A stretch of DNA of 52,646 bases from an uncultured Pseudophaeobacter sp. (GCA_905479575.1 CAJQNB010000040.1:1-52646), one strand, 5' to 3'. Positions 8,625 through 18,136 are shown, counted from the stretch's first letter. Made by a program: numbers and translations. The notes: generated by a model from the letters alone, not told the origin.

Positions 8625-10808
8625 TTATTTCAGGCGTAGCGCATTTAGGGATACGGTAATGGAAGAACTAGACATCGCCAGCGCCGCGATCAAGGGGGTG
8701 GCAAAACCAGCAATGGCCAGGGGCACCGCGATCACATTGTAGAGTGTGGCTATGCGGAAGTTTTCGCGGATGCGTTTGGTCGCCTTGCTGGCCACCACAC
8801 AGGCCTCGGCGATGGGTTCCAGATCCTGCCCCAGCAGCACAATGTCAGAGGCCACGCGGGCGGCATCCAAGGCAGAGGCCGGCGAGATAGAGACATGCGC
8901 CGCCGTCAGCGCTGCGGTGTCATTCAGCCCGTCGCCCACCATCAGCACCTTGCGGCCCTGATCAGACAGGGCCTGGACCCGCGCGGCTTTGTCCTGCGGC
9001 AGCGCCTCGGCCAGCCATTTCTGGATGCCCAGACGATGGGCCAGATCCTCCACCGCAGCGGTGGTATCGCCAGAGATCAGCAGCACCTCTTTGCCCGCTG
9101 CATGCAGCTGCGCCACGGCCTCTGCTGCACCGGGGCGCAGGGCGTCGTGGAACAAAAAACCCCGCGGGGCCGTGCCGTCGCCGGTGTCCAGCCAGGCCGC
9201 CGTTTGGCTGCCCTGATCGGCGCCCAGCCAGGCGGCGCGCCCCAGGCGCACTGTGCGGCCCTGATACTCGCCTTCGGTGCCAAATCCGGGGCGTTCCTGC
9301 AGCTCTGTGACCTCAGCAGGAGCAATGCCCGCAGCACGGGCCGCAGCGGTCAGGGACCGTGACAGGGGGTGCGATGACCCCTCGGCCAGGGCCAGGGCAA
9401 TTGCCAGCTCGGCGCGGCTAAAGGCGTCGAGGTTTTCCAGCTGCGGCGTGCCCGCCGTCAGGGTGCCGGTCTTGTCAAACACCACGGTATCCACCCCGGC
9501 CAGACGCTCCAGCGCGGTGGAGTGTTTGATCAACATGCCCTTCTTGAACAACCGCCCCGAGGCAGCGGTGGTCACTGCGGGCACCGCAAGACCCAGCGCA
9601 CAGGGGCAGGTGATGATCAGCACCGCAGCGGCAATATTCAGCGCCATGCGCAGATCATAGGTGTAGAGATACCAGCCAATAAAGGCCAAGGCCGAGAGGA
9701 TATGCACACCAGGGGCATAGAGCTTGGCGGCACTATCGGCCAGCGAGGTATAGCGCGAGCGACCAGATTCAGCGATGGCAACCAGATCCGCCATCCGGTG
9801 CAGCGAGGTATCTTCGCCCACCGCTTCGGCGCGGACCACCAGCGGGCCGGTCAGATTGACCTCCCCTGCAGAAACCTGGGTGCCCGGCTCGGCAAAGACC
9901 GGCAGGGTTTCACCCGTAAGCAGCGAGCGGTCCAGTTCGGACTGGCCGGTGGCGATGACCCCATCAACGGGCATCCGCCCCCCAGGGCGCACCAGGATAA
10001 GATCGCCAATGGCAAGCTCCGAGACCGCAACCTCAACCTCCCTGTCGCCTTCCTCCATGCGGATGGCACGGGGCACTTCAAGCGCGGCGAGCTCTTCGGC
10101 GGCAGATCGCGCCACGGCACGGGTGCGATAGTCCAGATAGCGCCCGGCCAGCAAAAAGAAGGTCAGCGTCAGAGCCGCGTCAAAATAGGCATGCTCCCCC
10201 GACAGGCTGGTCTCCCACAGGGAGGTAATCAGCGCCAGCGCCAGTGCCAGAACAATCGGCACATCCATGTTGAGCCGCCCCACCCGCAGGGCGCTCCAGG
10301 CGTTGATAAAGAAGGGCTTGCCAGCAAAGATCACCGCCGGAAAGGCAATCGCCGCCGAGATCCAGTGGAACATATCGCGGGTTGCATCCGATGCCCCGGA
10401 CCAGACCGAGATCGACAAGAGCATCACATTCATCGAGGCAAAGCCGGCAACCGCCAGCCGCATCAGCAGATCCCGCCCGGCCCGGTCGCTTTGGGTGGCG
10501 GCAAGCGTCGCCAGATCCAGCTCATGCGCCTCAAATCCCAGACCTTCGAGCACCGGGATCAGATCATCTGCGCGCACCTCAGGGTCGGCTTCGATCAGGG
10601 CGCGTTTCAGCGTCAGATTGACCCGCGCCGAATGAATGCCGGGATGGGCGTTCAACCCGCGCTCGACCTTGGAAATACAGGCCTGACAGTGGATTGTCGG
10701 CAGCGACAGCGCCAGACGCGCCTCTGTTGGGGCGGTGTCCACCGCCTCGCTTTGGGCGGCAACGCAGCCGGGGCATACGGCCATGGCAGGGCGCATCTGG
10801 GCAGTCAT
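8625..10808 (-). CDS. ccoI: Copper-translocating P1B-type ATPase CcoI/FixI
   Basis: The 727-residue inner-membrane pump exports copper for assembly of cbb3 oxidase. Visible features in order are an N-terminal CPGC pair (12-15), a heavy-metal-associated domain with Cys41-x2-Cys44, and membrane helices from about 113. The actuator TGE is at 298-300, the transmembrane metal site is Cys401-Pro-Cys403, and the phosphorylation motif is DKTGT with Asp445. The hinge GDGLND is at 625-630. All catalytic motifs are intact. It lies 7 bases downstream of ccoH and upstream of ccoS. The adjacent oxidase assembly genes distinguish it from detoxifying CopA pumps. Confidence 0.95.
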   Translation of the reverse strand: MTAQMRPAMAVCPGCVAAQSEAVDTAPTEARLALSLPTIHCQACISKVERGLNAHPGIHSARVNLTLKRALIEADPEVRADDLIPVLEGLGFEAHELDLATLAATQSDRAGRDLLMRLAVAGFASMNVMLLSISVWSGASDATRDMFHWISAAIAFPAVIFAGKPFFINAWSALRVGRLNMDVPIVLALALALITSLWETSLSGEHAYFDAALTLTFFLLAGRYLDYRTRAVARSAAEELAALEVPRAIRMEEGDREVEVAVSELAIGDLILVRPGGRMPVDGVIATGQSELDRSLLTGETLPVFAEPGTQVSAGEVNLTGPLVVRAEAVGEDTSLHRMADLVAIAESGRSRYTSLADSAAKLYAPGVHILSALAFIGWYLYTYDLRMALNIAAAVLIITCPCALGLAVPAVTTAASGRLFKKGMLIKHSTALERLAGVDTVVFDKTGTLTAGTPQLENLDAFSRAELAIALALAEGSSHPLSRSLTAAARAAGIAPAEVTELQERPGFGTEGEYQGRTVRLGRAAWLGADQGSQTAAWLDTGDGTAPRGFLFHDALRPGAAEAVAQLHAAGKEVLLISGDTTAAVEDLAHRLGIQKWLAEALPQDKAARVQALSDQGRKVLMVGDGLNDTAALTAAHVSISPASALDAARVASDIVLLGQDLEPIAEACVVASKATKRIRENFRIATLYNVIAVPLAIAGFATPLIAALAMSSSSITVSLNALRLK

Positions 10809-10815
10809 ATCTGGT

Positions 10816-11280
10816 CTAGCCTCTTACGTGCAGGATCACCCGCTGGGTGAACTCAACGCCATTTTTGGCTCGTGCCACCATGCGGATGTTCCAGTTGCCC
10901 GGCCCCAGATCAGCCGGGGCCACATAGGCGGTCCCGTTGAATTTGAACTCTGGCTTCTGATCATCCTTCACATGGGTCGCCCGGCCCAGTATCGCGCGCA
11001 GCTTTGCCACCTCAACAGGGTTTCCCTCGGCGTCAGAAATCTCCAGCGTGACCTGGTTTTCCTGGGCTGAGGCATAGACCGACCAGCCAAGCGACTGCTG
11101 CGCATCACGGCGCAGGTCGAATTCCTGGCTGGCCACATAGGAGTTCTTTACCTCCAGGCCGGGGAAGGTTTTGACCGCATTATAGGCCAGCGCCAGGTTG
11201 ACGCTGATGATCACCCCAAATGCGCCGCACAGGACCATCAGCATATGACGACCGGTAAATTCCCGCGTGCCCTTTGCCAT
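10816..11280 (-). CDS. ccoH: FixH/CcoH-family oxidase assembly protein
   Basis: The protein has 154 residues. A single N-terminal membrane helix (about 11-32, HMLMVLCGAFGVIISVNLAL) is followed by a periplasmic beta-rich domain, in which the segment NSYVASQEFD is typical of FixH. CcoH associates with CcoN and stabilises the assembling cbb3 complex. It begins two bases after the ccoG stop codon, so it is translationally linked to ccoG, and it ends 7 bases before ccoI. Assignment is by fold pattern and operon position. Confidence 0.9.
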   Translation of the reverse strand: MAKGTREFTGRHMLMVLCGAFGVIISVNLALAYNAVKTFPGLEVKNSYVASQEFDLRRDAQQSLGWSVYASAQENQVTLEISDAEGNPVEVAKLRAILGRATHVKDDQKPEFKFNGTAYVAPADLGPGNWNIRMVARAKNGVEFTQRVILHVRG

Positions 11281-11282
11281 GA

Positions 11283-12728
11283 TCAGTTTCCTTTTCCGTT
11301 AAAGGTGGTGTCTTTATAGGCCCGCTCACCATTGGTGAGATCTTCGACCCAGATACGAACCGGCGTCGATTCCGCCTCCGAAGCCGCAGCGTCTTTGGGT
11401 GTCACGATATAGACCCTTTGAAGATAGGCGGTATCGGCCGGAACCTCAACCGAGGCATAGGGCGTGCCCTCAAGCTGCACCCGCATCGCCGGATCGCCTT
11501 TGAGCGACAGTTTGAACGGGCGTGGCTCCCCATGTTTGTTGCGCAGACGCACATCATAGGTGTTGCGCACAGAGCCATCCGACAGGGTGACAAAAGTGGG
11601 GTTACGCACCGGCGCCACGGTCAGATCGATATCAGATCGGATGAACAGGGCAAAAACCAGCGCCAGGCCCACAAATCCCCACATCGAGGTATACATGATG
11701 GTGCGCGGACGCAGGATGTGTTTCCAGATGTTTTTTGGCGGCTGGCCGGCGCGTTCATGGGCCTCATCCGACAGCGCCATATAGTCGATCAGACCACGTG
11801 GCTTGCCGATCTTGTCCATCACATCATCGCAGGCATCAATACAGAGCGCGCAGGTGATGCATTCCAGCTGCTGGCCATCGCGGATATCAATCCCCACAGG
11901 GCAAACATTGACGCAGGCCATACAGTCGATGCAGTCGCCTGCTGGCGGATCAGCGACCTCAGCCTGGCCCTTTTTCTTATGCAGCTTGCCGCGCGGCTCA
12001 CCGCGCCAGTCGCGGTATCCCACCACCAGGGTGTCTTCGTCCATCATCGCGGCCTGAATACGGGGCCAGGGACAGGCGTAGATACAGATCTGTTCGCGGG
12101 CAATACCGCCAAAGAAGAAGGTCGTCGCAGTCAGCACCAGCATCGTGGTATAGGCAATGGGGTGAGCCTGACCAGTGACCAGATCCACCAACAGCGTTGG
12201 CGCATCGGCAAAATAGAACACCCAGGCACCACCGGTGGCCAGACCAATCAACATCCACACGGTCCATTTGGTCAGCCGCAAGCGGGCTTTGCGGAAATCC
12301 ATCTTCTTTTGCCGGTGCAGGCGCAGACGGGCGTTGCGATCGCCCTCGATCCATCGCTCCACCAGAATAAACAGATCGGTCCAGACCGTCTGCGGGCAGG
12401 CATAGCCGCACCAGACCCGCCCCAAAGCAGAGGTGAACAGGAACAGCCCCAGGCCCGCCATGATCAAGAGACCGGCAACAAAGTAGAACTCATGGGGCCA
12501 GATTTCGATCCAGAAGAAGTAGAACCGCCGATTGGCCAGATCCAGCAGAACCGCCTGATCCGGCAGCGATGGGCCGCGATCCCAGCGGATCCAGGGAGTT
12601 ATGTAGTAAATCCCCAAAGTGATCGCCAAAATGTACCATTTCAGGTTGCGGAATACGCCCGATACGCGCCGTGGAAAAACGGGTTCCCTGGCGGCGTAAA
12701 GGCTGGGGGCGGGATCGGAATCACTCAC
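11283..12728 (-). CDS. ccoG: Cytochrome c oxidase accessory protein CcoG (RdxA/FixG)
   Basis: The 481-residue membrane protein reduces copper during cbb3 oxidase assembly. Two membrane Cys pairs, Cys107-x3-Cys111 (CGYACP) and Cys215-x3-Cys219 (CIYACP), flank helices. Two 4Fe-4S ferredoxin motifs follow, at Cys266/269/272/276 and Cys290/293/296/300. The C-terminus is an Ig-like FixG domain. The start is a GTG preceded by GGAG. An FnrL-like box about 65 bases upstream suggests activation under low oxygen. It is the first gene of the ccoGHIS operon. Confidence 0.95.
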   Translation of the reverse strand: MSDSDPAPSLYAAREPVFPRRVSGVFRNLKWYILAITLGIYYITPWIRWDRGPSLPDQAVLLDLANRRFYFFWIEIWPHEFYFVAGLLIMAGLGLFLFTSALGRVWCGYACPQTVWTDLFILVERWIEGDRNARLRLHRQKKMDFRKARLRLTKWTVWMLIGLATGGAWVFYFADAPTLLVDLVTGQAHPIAYTTMLVLTATTFFFGGIAREQICIYACPWPRIQAAMMDEDTLVVGYRDWRGEPRGKLHKKKGQAEVADPPAGDCIDCMACVNVCPVGIDIRDGQQLECITCALCIDACDDVMDKIGKPRGLIDYMALSDEAHERAGQPPKNIWKHILRPRTIMYTSMWGFVGLALVFALFIRSDIDLTVAPVRNPTFVTLSDGSVRNTYDVRLRNKHGEPRPFKLSLKGDPAMRVQLEGTPYASVEVPADTAYLQRVYIVTPKDAAASEAESTPVRIWVEDLTNGERAYKDTTFNGKGN

Positions 12729-12792
12729 GGACTCACTCCACTGAATTTGTGTCTCTCTAGCTTGGTTCTTTCAAATCTCTACGTCTCGCTCT

Positions 12793-12806
12793 TTGACGTG
12801 GATCAA
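12793..12806. promoter_or_regulatory. FnrL-type box upstream of ccoG
   Basis: TTGAC-GTGG-ATCAA differs from the Fnr consensus TTGAT-N4-ATCAA at one position. Its centre is about 71 bases before the ccoG start, a distance that fits an activating site. Flanking GCTCTTT/AAAGAGC sequence extends the dyad symmetry. Confidence 0.75.
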
Positions 12807-12828
12807 AAAGAGCATTGCACAAGCATCT

Positions 12829-13722
12829 TTATCTATCACGTTCTAGATCTTTGGCTTTTCGGTGTCGTCGCAGCCAGGAGACAAACCGCCGCGCCTGCAC
12901 ACGCTGCACGCCGGGGCGGGTGACGATGTGATAGCCACGCCCCTCGCTGCCGGTGAACAGCTCGACCAGACGCCCGGCCTCCAGATCTTCGCTGACAAAG
13001 TCCCGCACGCTCACCGCGACCCCCTGCCCCTCGCGGACCGCCTGCATCAAAAGGTTGCCGGGCAATTTCAGACTGGCGCCGCGAATAACCTCAGCCACCC
13101 CACGTGAGCGCAGCCAATGCGCCGCCTCTGTGGTGCCCAGCTCTTCGAGCCAGGGCAGATCCAAAAGATCCTCGGGCGCCTGTACGGAACGATCCTGCAA
13201 AAGACTGGGATTTGCCACCACCACCATGGGTGAACACAACAGGATCTCAACCTCCAGCCCGGCCCAGTTGCCGTCTCCGTAGCGCAAGGCAATATCGACG
13301 CCGCCGGGCTGCAGCGCGACAACTTCGCCGCGCGGATCAATCACCAGGTCAATTTCCGGGTGCTGCATGCGAAACTCTGCCAGACGCGGCATCAGCCAGT
13401 TGGCGGCAAACATCGGTGTGCAGCTGATATGTAAGGGACGCGCCGCACCCTGGGCGTTCAGATCCTGCACCGCCGACTGGATCGCCCCAAACCCCAACAG
13501 CACCGCCTGCGCCAGATGCTTGCCGTCCTCGGTCAGCTCCAGCGCCCGGCCACTGCGGTCCAGCAACGGCGTGCCCAGGTAGTCCTCCAGGCTGCGCAGC
13601 TGCTGGCTGATGGCAGCATGGCTGACATTCAAAGCCGCCCCTGCTTTGGCAAGATTTCCATGTTCCGCATAGGCAGAAAAGGCCCGCAAGGCGGCAAGAG
13701 GGGGCAGGGAGAGCCAGTCCAT
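12829..13722 (-). CDS. LysR-family transcriptional regulator, GcvA-like
   Basis: The 297-residue protein has an N-terminal winged helix (PLAALRAFSAYAEHGNL, then SHAAISQQLRSLEDYLG) and a LysR substrate-binding domain. The overall pattern resembles the GcvA/AmpR branch. The ATG at 13722 is chosen because the helix-turn-helix begins at the family's usual distance; longer in-frame starts would add an unconserved N-terminus. The gene lies between ccoNOQP and ccoGHIS in the same orientation, an unusual interruption of that set. It is divergent from a small ORF at 13823. A palindrome overlapping its own start codon suggests autoregulation. The effector is unknown. Confidence 0.88.
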   Translation of the reverse strand: MDWLSLPPLAALRAFSAYAEHGNLAKAGAALNVSHAAISQQLRSLEDYLGTPLLDRSGRALELTEDGKHLAQAVLLGFGAIQSAVQDLNAQGAARPLHISCTPMFAANWLMPRLAEFRMQHPEIDLVIDPRGEVVALQPGGVDIALRYGDGNWAGLEVEILLCSPMVVVANPSLLQDRSVQAPEDLLDLPWLEELGTTEAAHWLRSRGVAEVIRGASLKLPGNLLMQAVREGQGVAVSVRDFVSEDLEAGRLVELFTGSEGRGYHIVTRPGVQRVQARRFVSWLRRHRKAKDLERDR

Positions 13723-13742
13723 ATGTAATCCTGACTTACATA
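13722..13742. promoter_or_regulatory. LysR-type operator candidate
   Basis: A perfect 7-7-7 palindrome (TATGTAA, seven bases, TTACATA) contains a T-N11-A core (T13726, A13738), as expected for a LysR-type site. It overlaps the start codon of the LysR gene by one base and lies about 80 bases upstream of the divergent small ORF. Confidence 0.65.
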
Positions 13743-13822
13743 ATTGAATTTTTCCTGAGTCGCATCTTGCGCCCTTTGCAGCGACAGTCAAAGGCAGAAA
13801 CACCAGCACAGGAGATTTCAAC

Positions 13823-14041
13823 ATGCTGATCAATATCTACGCCCGCTCCATGATGACCGCAGCCCGCCAGCCCTGTGTGCTGGTTCGTGACATCCCGCCA
13901 GCCACAGTCACCGCCGCTGGACCCGATAAAAACGCCACCCCAGGTTGGTTTGCCAAGATGCTGCGCCTGTTCCAACTGCGGGCCACAAAAGCCCGCCGGG
14001 CGCGACAGCCCCTGCGCTGCGTCGATCTGCAAAACCTGTAG
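13823..14041 (+). CDS. Small basic protein of unknown function
   Basis: A 72-residue ORF with a good ribosome binding site (AGGAG about 9 bases before the ATG). I do not recognise the product. It is rich in Arg and Ala; its C-terminal half (WFAKMLRLFQLRATKARRAR) could form a cationic amphipathic helix. It is divergent from the LysR gene with the palindromic operator in between. This is the usual arrangement of a LysR regulator and its target, so it is the best candidate for LysR-controlled expression. Confidence 0.5.
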   Translation: MLINIYARSMMTAARQPCVLVRDIPPATVTAAGPDKNATPGWFAKMLRLFQLRATKARRARQPLRCVDLQNL

Positions 14042-14285
14042 CAAAACGCCAAAGCGCAGCGGCTAGATGTAAATTTCTGGGACAAACCAGCAGAGACTTA
14101 TGGGCGTTGGTTTTCCAGGAAACGCGCGAACAGATCGAAAATCCGACGCCCAATCCCCACGACCTAGCACGTCAGGCAGCGGGAATTCTGTGCTGGCCCA
14201 GATCCTCTTCCCCCAAAGAACGTAAAAGGATCTGCCAGCTTATCTCTGTCTTTGGGTATTGAAGCAGCCTTTGGCCCGGCACACC

Positions 14286-14299
14286 TTGACCCTAATCAA
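14286..14299. promoter_or_regulatory. Orphan FnrL-type box
   Basis: TTGAC-CCTA-ATCAA has one mismatch to the Fnr consensus and is identical in both half-sites to the ccoG box. No protein gene begins within 400 bases downstream in either direction. It may be fortuitous or may drive a small RNA. Confidence 0.55.
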
Positions 14300-14423
14300 A
14301 CTGGCAAAGAAATGACCGCAGCAGGTCAAGAAAATTGGGCTGACATAGGGGCTGATCTGACATCCGATTGGGTCCGGTTCCCGTGCCTGCGCCCGTGCCA
14401 ATACTAATGCCAATGACCTGAAC

Positions 14424-14456
14424 AAAAAAAGGGCCACCCCGATGGGGCAGCCCTTT
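14424..14456 (-). terminator. Terminator of ccoNOQP (bidirectional hairpin)
   Basis: On the minus strand an AAAGGGC...GCCCTTT stem with an inner CCCC/GGGG pairing and a three-base loop is followed by seven T. It lies 28 bases after the ccoP stop. On the plus strand the hairpin is followed by TTTGTTTTG, so it could also end a plus-strand RNA. Confidence 0.88.
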
Positions 14457-14483
14457 GTTTTGAGGTGCGAAACAAAAGGTGGC

Positions 14484-15353
14484 TTATTCGCCGCCGCCCA
14501 ATTGGTGCACATAAGACGCAACCGCACGGATCTGCGCCTCGGTGAGGCGGGTGTTCCAGGCCGGCATCACACCGTAACGGGCATTGTTAACGGTCTCGCT
14601 GATGGCGGCGTAGTCTCCACCATACAGCCAGATTGCATCCGCAAGGTTTGGCGCCCCCTGGCTGCGATCACCAGTGCCGTCGTCCATGTGGCAGGCGGCA
14701 CAGTTGTCTTCATAGACCACAGCACCGGCCTCCACTTTGGTGGCATCCTCTGCGTCACCGGACAAAGACATGACATAGTTTACAACCTGGTCGATCTCTT
14801 CTTTTTCCAGCAGTTCGTCACGACCAAAGGCAGGCATCTCGGAGTAGCGCGCATCGTCGCTGTCCTCGTTACGGATACCGTGGGAGATCGTCATATGGAT
14901 GTCTTCGACGGAACCGCCCCAGAGCCAGTCATCGTCCAGCAGGTTGGGATAGCCTTTCGCGCCAGCGGCACCAGAGCCATGGCACTGTGCACACCAGGTC
15001 TTGAATACAGCAGAGCCCGAAGACACAGCGTAAGATCCAAGCTCGGCATCGCCGGCAATTGCTGTCAGCTCGGCGGCTTCCAGTTTGGCATTCATTGGCG
15101 CGTTGGCTTCTTCAACCGCTGCGATCTCATTTGCCACATCACCCCGTGTTGACCACCCGAGGATCCCTGCAGTGGCAGAGTTCACCATGGGCCAGGCCGG
15201 ATACATGATGGTGTAGCCAATCGCCCAGACGATGGTGGCATAGAGGGTCCAGAGCCACCAACGGGGCATCGGGTTATCGAATTCTTCGATCCCATCCCAA
15301 GAGTGGCCAGTGGTGTTTGGGTCGTCGTCGTACTTTTTGACGGGTTTGCTCAT
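14484..15353 (-). CDS. ccoP: Cbb3 oxidase subunit III, diheme cytochrome c CcoP
   Basis: This 289-residue subunit passes electrons from soluble or membrane cytochrome c to CcoO and CcoN. One N-terminal membrane helix (about 32-54) anchors it. Two periplasmic haem-binding motifs follow, Cys121-AQ-Cys-His125 and Cys218-AA-Cys-His222. Downstream Met residues (SEMPAF, GVMPAW) serve as axial ligands. Its ATG overlaps the ccoQ stop (ATGA). It is the last gene of ccoNOQP. Confidence 0.96.
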   Translation of the reverse strand: MSKPVKKYDDDPNTTGHSWDGIEEFDNPMPRWWLWTLYATIVWAIGYTIMYPAWPMVNSATAGILGWSTRGDVANEIAAVEEANAPMNAKLEAAELTAIAGDAELGSYAVSSGSAVFKTWCAQCHGSGAAGAKGYPNLLDDDWLWGGSVEDIHMTISHGIRNEDSDDARYSEMPAFGRDELLEKEEIDQVVNYVMSLSGDAEDATKVEAGAVVYEDNCAACHMDDGTGDRSQGAPNLADAIWLYGGDYAAISETVNNARYGVMPAWNTRLTEAQIRAVASYVHQLGGGE

Positions 15354-15562
15354 GTCCTCGCCTCCTTGTCTGCGGCGGGTGTCGCCTCGCCCTCAACCGG
15401 GGCAGGGGCGTCTACGTGGCGAAAGGGAATGCTGGCTGTGTCTTCATAGACCTTGGAGCTGCCGGGCCGAAAGGCCCAAGCAACAATAGCCATGAAAAAC
15501 ACGAACAGAAACAACAACATCCAGCTGTCTGCAAATTCGCGCAGGAGCGTATAGATTTCCAT
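15350..15562 (-). CDS. ccoQ: Cbb3 oxidase subunit IV CcoQ/FixQ
   Basis: A 70-residue single-helix membrane protein (helix at about 14-33, [18 protein letters not shown]) followed by the conserved [16 protein letters not shown] stretch that identifies CcoQ. It stabilises the assembled oxidase. It has a good ribosome binding site (GGAGAGGAA), starts 12 bases after ccoO and overlaps ccoP by 4 bases. Confidence 0.94.
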   Translation of the reverse strand: MEIYTLLREFADSWMLLFLFVFFMAIVAWAFRPGSSKVYEDTASIPFRHVDAPAPVEGEATPAADKEART

Positions 15563-15574
15563 CTGTTCCTCTCC

Positions 15575-16303
15575 TTAGCGGTTTGCGTCGGGTGTGAAGG
15601 TCGAGAAATCAACCAGCGTACCCATCATTTGCAGATAAGAGATCAGCGCGTCGGCCTCGGAAACACCGGGTTGACCGTCAAAGTTACTGACGCTGACACT
15701 TTCACCATAGCGTTCCAGCAGCCCGTCATAGTCGCTGTCAGGGTCTGCCTGGGCCTTAAAGTCAGCCTGGGCACTTGCCAGCATGTCCTCTGAGTAGGGC
15801 GTGCCAAGCATAGCGTTCACCGCCATGACGTCACCGATGTATTTGCCATCGATCATCTTGCGCTCAAGGAAGCCATATTTCGGCATCACTGATTCCGGCA
15901 CCACAGACTGCGGGTCACGCAGGTGGTCGACGTGCCATTCGTTCGAATAGCGGCCACCCACACGGGCCAGGTCAGGCCCGGTACGCTTGGACCCCCACTG
16001 GAACGGATGATCGTACATCGATTCTGCCGCCAGCGAGTAGTGGCCATAGCGTTCGACCTCATCGCGCATCGGGCGGATCATCTGGCTGTGACAGACGTAG
16101 CAGCCTTCACGAATGTAGACTTCACGGCCCGCCAGTTCGAGAGGGGTGTAAGGGCGCATGCCCTCCACCTTCTCGATGGTGTTTTCCAGCCAGAACAGAG
16201 GAGCGATCTGAACCAAGCCACCAATAGACACAACCAGGAAACTGCAGATCAGCAACAGGGTCGCATTGGTCTCGAGGATTTTATGTTTGTCGAGAATTGC
16301 CAT
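15575..16303 (-). CDS. ccoO: Cbb3 oxidase subunit II, monoheme cytochrome c CcoO
   Basis: The 242-residue subunit has one N-terminal membrane anchor (about 15-38) and a single haem c motif, Cys68-YV-Cys-His72. This is followed by the family sequence [16 protein letters not shown] late Met in the SVMPKYGFL segment is the expected axial ligand. It transfers electrons from CcoP to the CcoN active site. AGGAGG lies about 8 bases before the ATG, and the gene starts 14 bases after ccoN. Confidence 0.96.
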   Translation of the reverse strand: MAILDKHKILETNATLLLICSFLVVSIGGLVQIAPLFWLENTIEKVEGMRPYTPLELAGREVYIREGCYVCHSQMIRPMRDEVERYGHYSLAAESMYDHPFQWGSKRTGPDLARVGGRYSNEWHVDHLRDPQSVVPESVMPKYGFLERKMIDGKYIGDVMAVNAMLGTPYSEDMLASAQADFKAQADPDSDYDGLLERYGESVSVSNFDGQPGVSEADALISYLQMMGTLVDFSTFTPDANR

Positions 16304-16317
16304 TTGCCATTCCCTCC

Positions 16318-17928
16318 TTATTCAGCCGGAACCGCGACAGTAAGGCTCGACTCTTTGGCCGGAGCTTTACGGACGGTCATCCACAGGTTGTAGCACATGA
16401 CAAGCGCACCGGAGAGGAACATAACGCCACCCAGACCACGTACCACATACATCGGGAACTTCGCTGCCACGGTATCGGCAAAGGAGTTCACCAAGAAGCC
16501 ATTGGCGTCAACTTCGCGCCACATCAGGCCTTCCATGATCCCGGTCACCCACATCGACGCGGCATAAAGAATGATGCCGATAGTGGCGAGCCAGAAGTGC
16601 CAGGACACCAGGCTGAGGCTATAGAGACGCTCGCGCTTCCACAGAACCGGAACCAGGAAGTAGAGCGCACCAAAGGTGATCATCCCGTTCCAGCCCAGCG
16701 CACCAGAGTGCACGTGACCAATGGTCCAGTCAGTGTAGTGGCTCAGCGAGTTCACCGCGCGGATCGACATCATCGGGCCTTCAAAGGTCGACATGCCGTA
16801 AAAGCCGATCGAGATAACCATCATCCGGATAACCGGGTCGGTCCGCAGCTTGTCCCAGGCGCCAGACAGCGTCATCAGACCGTTGATCATACCACCCCAG
16901 GACGGCATCCACAGCACGATCGAGAACACCATGCCAAGGGTCGAAGCCCAGTCCGGCAGAGCGGTGTAATGCAGGTGGTGAGGGCCAGCCCAGATATAGA
17001 GGAAGATCAGCGCCCAGAAGTGGATGATCGACAGTTTATAGCTGAACACCGGACGTTCGGCCTGCTTTGGCACAAAGTAGTACATCATGCCGAGGAAGCC
17101 CGCCGTCAGGAAGAAGCCCACGGCATTGTGGCCATACCACCACTGCACCATGGCATCCTGCACACCGGACCAGACGATGACCGATTTGGATCCCCAGATG
17201 GACACAGGAATGGTCATGTTGTTGACCAGGTGCAGCATCGCAACGGTAACGATAAAGGCCAGGTAGAACCAGTTGGCGACATAGATATGCGGCTCTTTGC
17301 GTTTGATCACGGTGCCGAGGAAGACCGCCAGATAGGCCACCCAGACAATGGTCAACCACAGGTCAACATGCCATTCGGGCTCTGCGTATTCTTTCGACTG
17401 AGTGCTGCCAAACAGGTAGCCGGTTGCCGCCAGAACGATAAACAGCTGGTAGCCCCAGAACACGAACCAGGCGAGGTTGCCGCCCCAGAGGCGGGCGGCG
17501 CTGGTGCGCTGTACCACATAGAAAGAGGTCGCAATCAAAGCGTTGCCGCCAAAGGCAAAAATCACCGCCGAGGTATGCAGCGGACGCAGGCGGCCAAAAT
17601 TGGCAAAACCCTGGGCCCACTCAAAGTTCAGCGCTGGAAAGGCCAGCTGAAAAGCGATGAACGTCCCGACGAGAAACCCCACAACACCCCAAAAGGCTGT
17701 GGCAACCACGCCAGCGCGCACAACGCTGTCAAAATATTCATTTTGCAGGCTGCCAGCAGCCGGCTTTGCCTCGCCTGTACGGCGCAGCGTGTATAGAAAA
17801 AGACCACCAGCAACGAGCATGACGATTATCGCATGCACCTGGTAAGCCAGATCCCGCGCATAATTGGTCCCGATCATCGCAAAAAGCGTGACCAAACCAA
17901 GCGCTATCAGCTTGATATAATTAGACAT
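16318..17928 (-). CDS. ccoN: Cbb3 oxidase catalytic subunit I CcoN
   Basis: This 536-residue polytopic membrane protein is the haem-copper oxygen reductase subunit, with high oxygen affinity and proton pumping. Conserved His ligands lie in segments such as [26 protein letters not shown] and [13 protein letters not shown]. The start at 17928 (MSNYIKL) is preceded by AAGGGA at the right distance. A longer in-frame start 46 codons upstream would read through the promoter region. A perfect FnrL box is about 95 bases upstream, so the operon should be induced by low oxygen. It is divergent from the universal stress protein gene. Confidence 0.96.
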   Translation of the reverse strand: MSNYIKLIALGLVTLFAMIGTNYARDLAYQVHAIIVMLVAGGLFLYTLRRTGEAKPAAGSLQNEYFDSVVRAGVVATAFWGVVGFLVGTFIAFQLAFPALNFEWAQGFANFGRLRPLHTSAVIFAFGGNALIATSFYVVQRTSAARLWGGNLAWFVFWGYQLFIVLAATGYLFGSTQSKEYAEPEWHVDLWLTIVWVAYLAVFLGTVIKRKEPHIYVANWFYLAFIVTVAMLHLVNNMTIPVSIWGSKSVIVWSGVQDAMVQWWYGHNAVGFFLTAGFLGMMYYFVPKQAERPVFSYKLSIIHFWALIFLYIWAGPHHLHYTALPDWASTLGMVFSIVLWMPSWGGMINGLMTLSGAWDKLRTDPVIRMMVISIGFYGMSTFEGPMMSIRAVNSLSHYTDWTIGHVHSGALGWNGMITFGALYFLVPVLWKRERLYSLSLVSWHFWLATIGIILYAASMWVTGIMEGLMWREVDANGFLVNSFADTVAAKFPMYVVRGLGGVMFLSGALVMCYNLWMTVRKAPAKESSLTVAVPAE

Positions 17929-18008
17929 ATTGCGTCCCTTCACCATGTCCCCCGCGATTCTTAGCGTCGCGAAAAACCCATTTATTCCTCGAACTAGATG
18001 CAAAACAT

Positions 18009-18021
18009 GCGCTCCGAGCGC
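18009..18021. repeat. 13-bp palindrome next to the FnrL box
   Basis: GCGCTC-C-GAGCGC is a perfect palindrome with six-base arms. It sits one base from the FnrL box on the ccoN side, where a second regulator could bind or where the early ccoN transcript region could be affected. Confidence 0.7.
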
Positions 18022-18022
18022 A

Positions 18023-18036
18023 TTGATCTGCATCAA
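18023..18036. promoter_or_regulatory. Perfect FnrL box between ccoN and the usp gene
   Basis: TTGAT-CTGC-ATCAA matches the Fnr consensus exactly. It lies 95 bases upstream of ccoN and 100 bases upstream of the divergent stress protein gene, so one site may serve both. FnrL control of ccoN is established in related Rhodobacteraceae. Confidence 0.92.
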
Positions 18037-18136
18037 GACACATACCAAACAACTGTGACAGACCAAGCAGAGTGCGGCTACACTAACAGGCGTTCTTGTT
18101 AGAGCTCTGAATTCTTTTTACCACATGAGGTGAAAC

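Larger units (their letters stand above)
14042..14483. other. Gene-free interval with orphan FnrL box
   Basis: About 440 bases with no convincing coding frame. It contains an FnrL-like box at 14286 and the bidirectional hairpin at 14424-14456. Its right end is the 3' flank of ccoP. A short non-coding transcript between box and hairpin is possible. Confidence 0.5.

Noticed and set aside
9522..10850. A 442-codon open frame opposite ccoI
   Set aside because: It is antisense to an intact P-type ATPase and shows no family features.
16297..17796. A 499-codon open frame opposite ccoN
   Set aside because: His/Arg-rich translation without a known domain is the usual shadow of a GC-rich membrane-protein gene.
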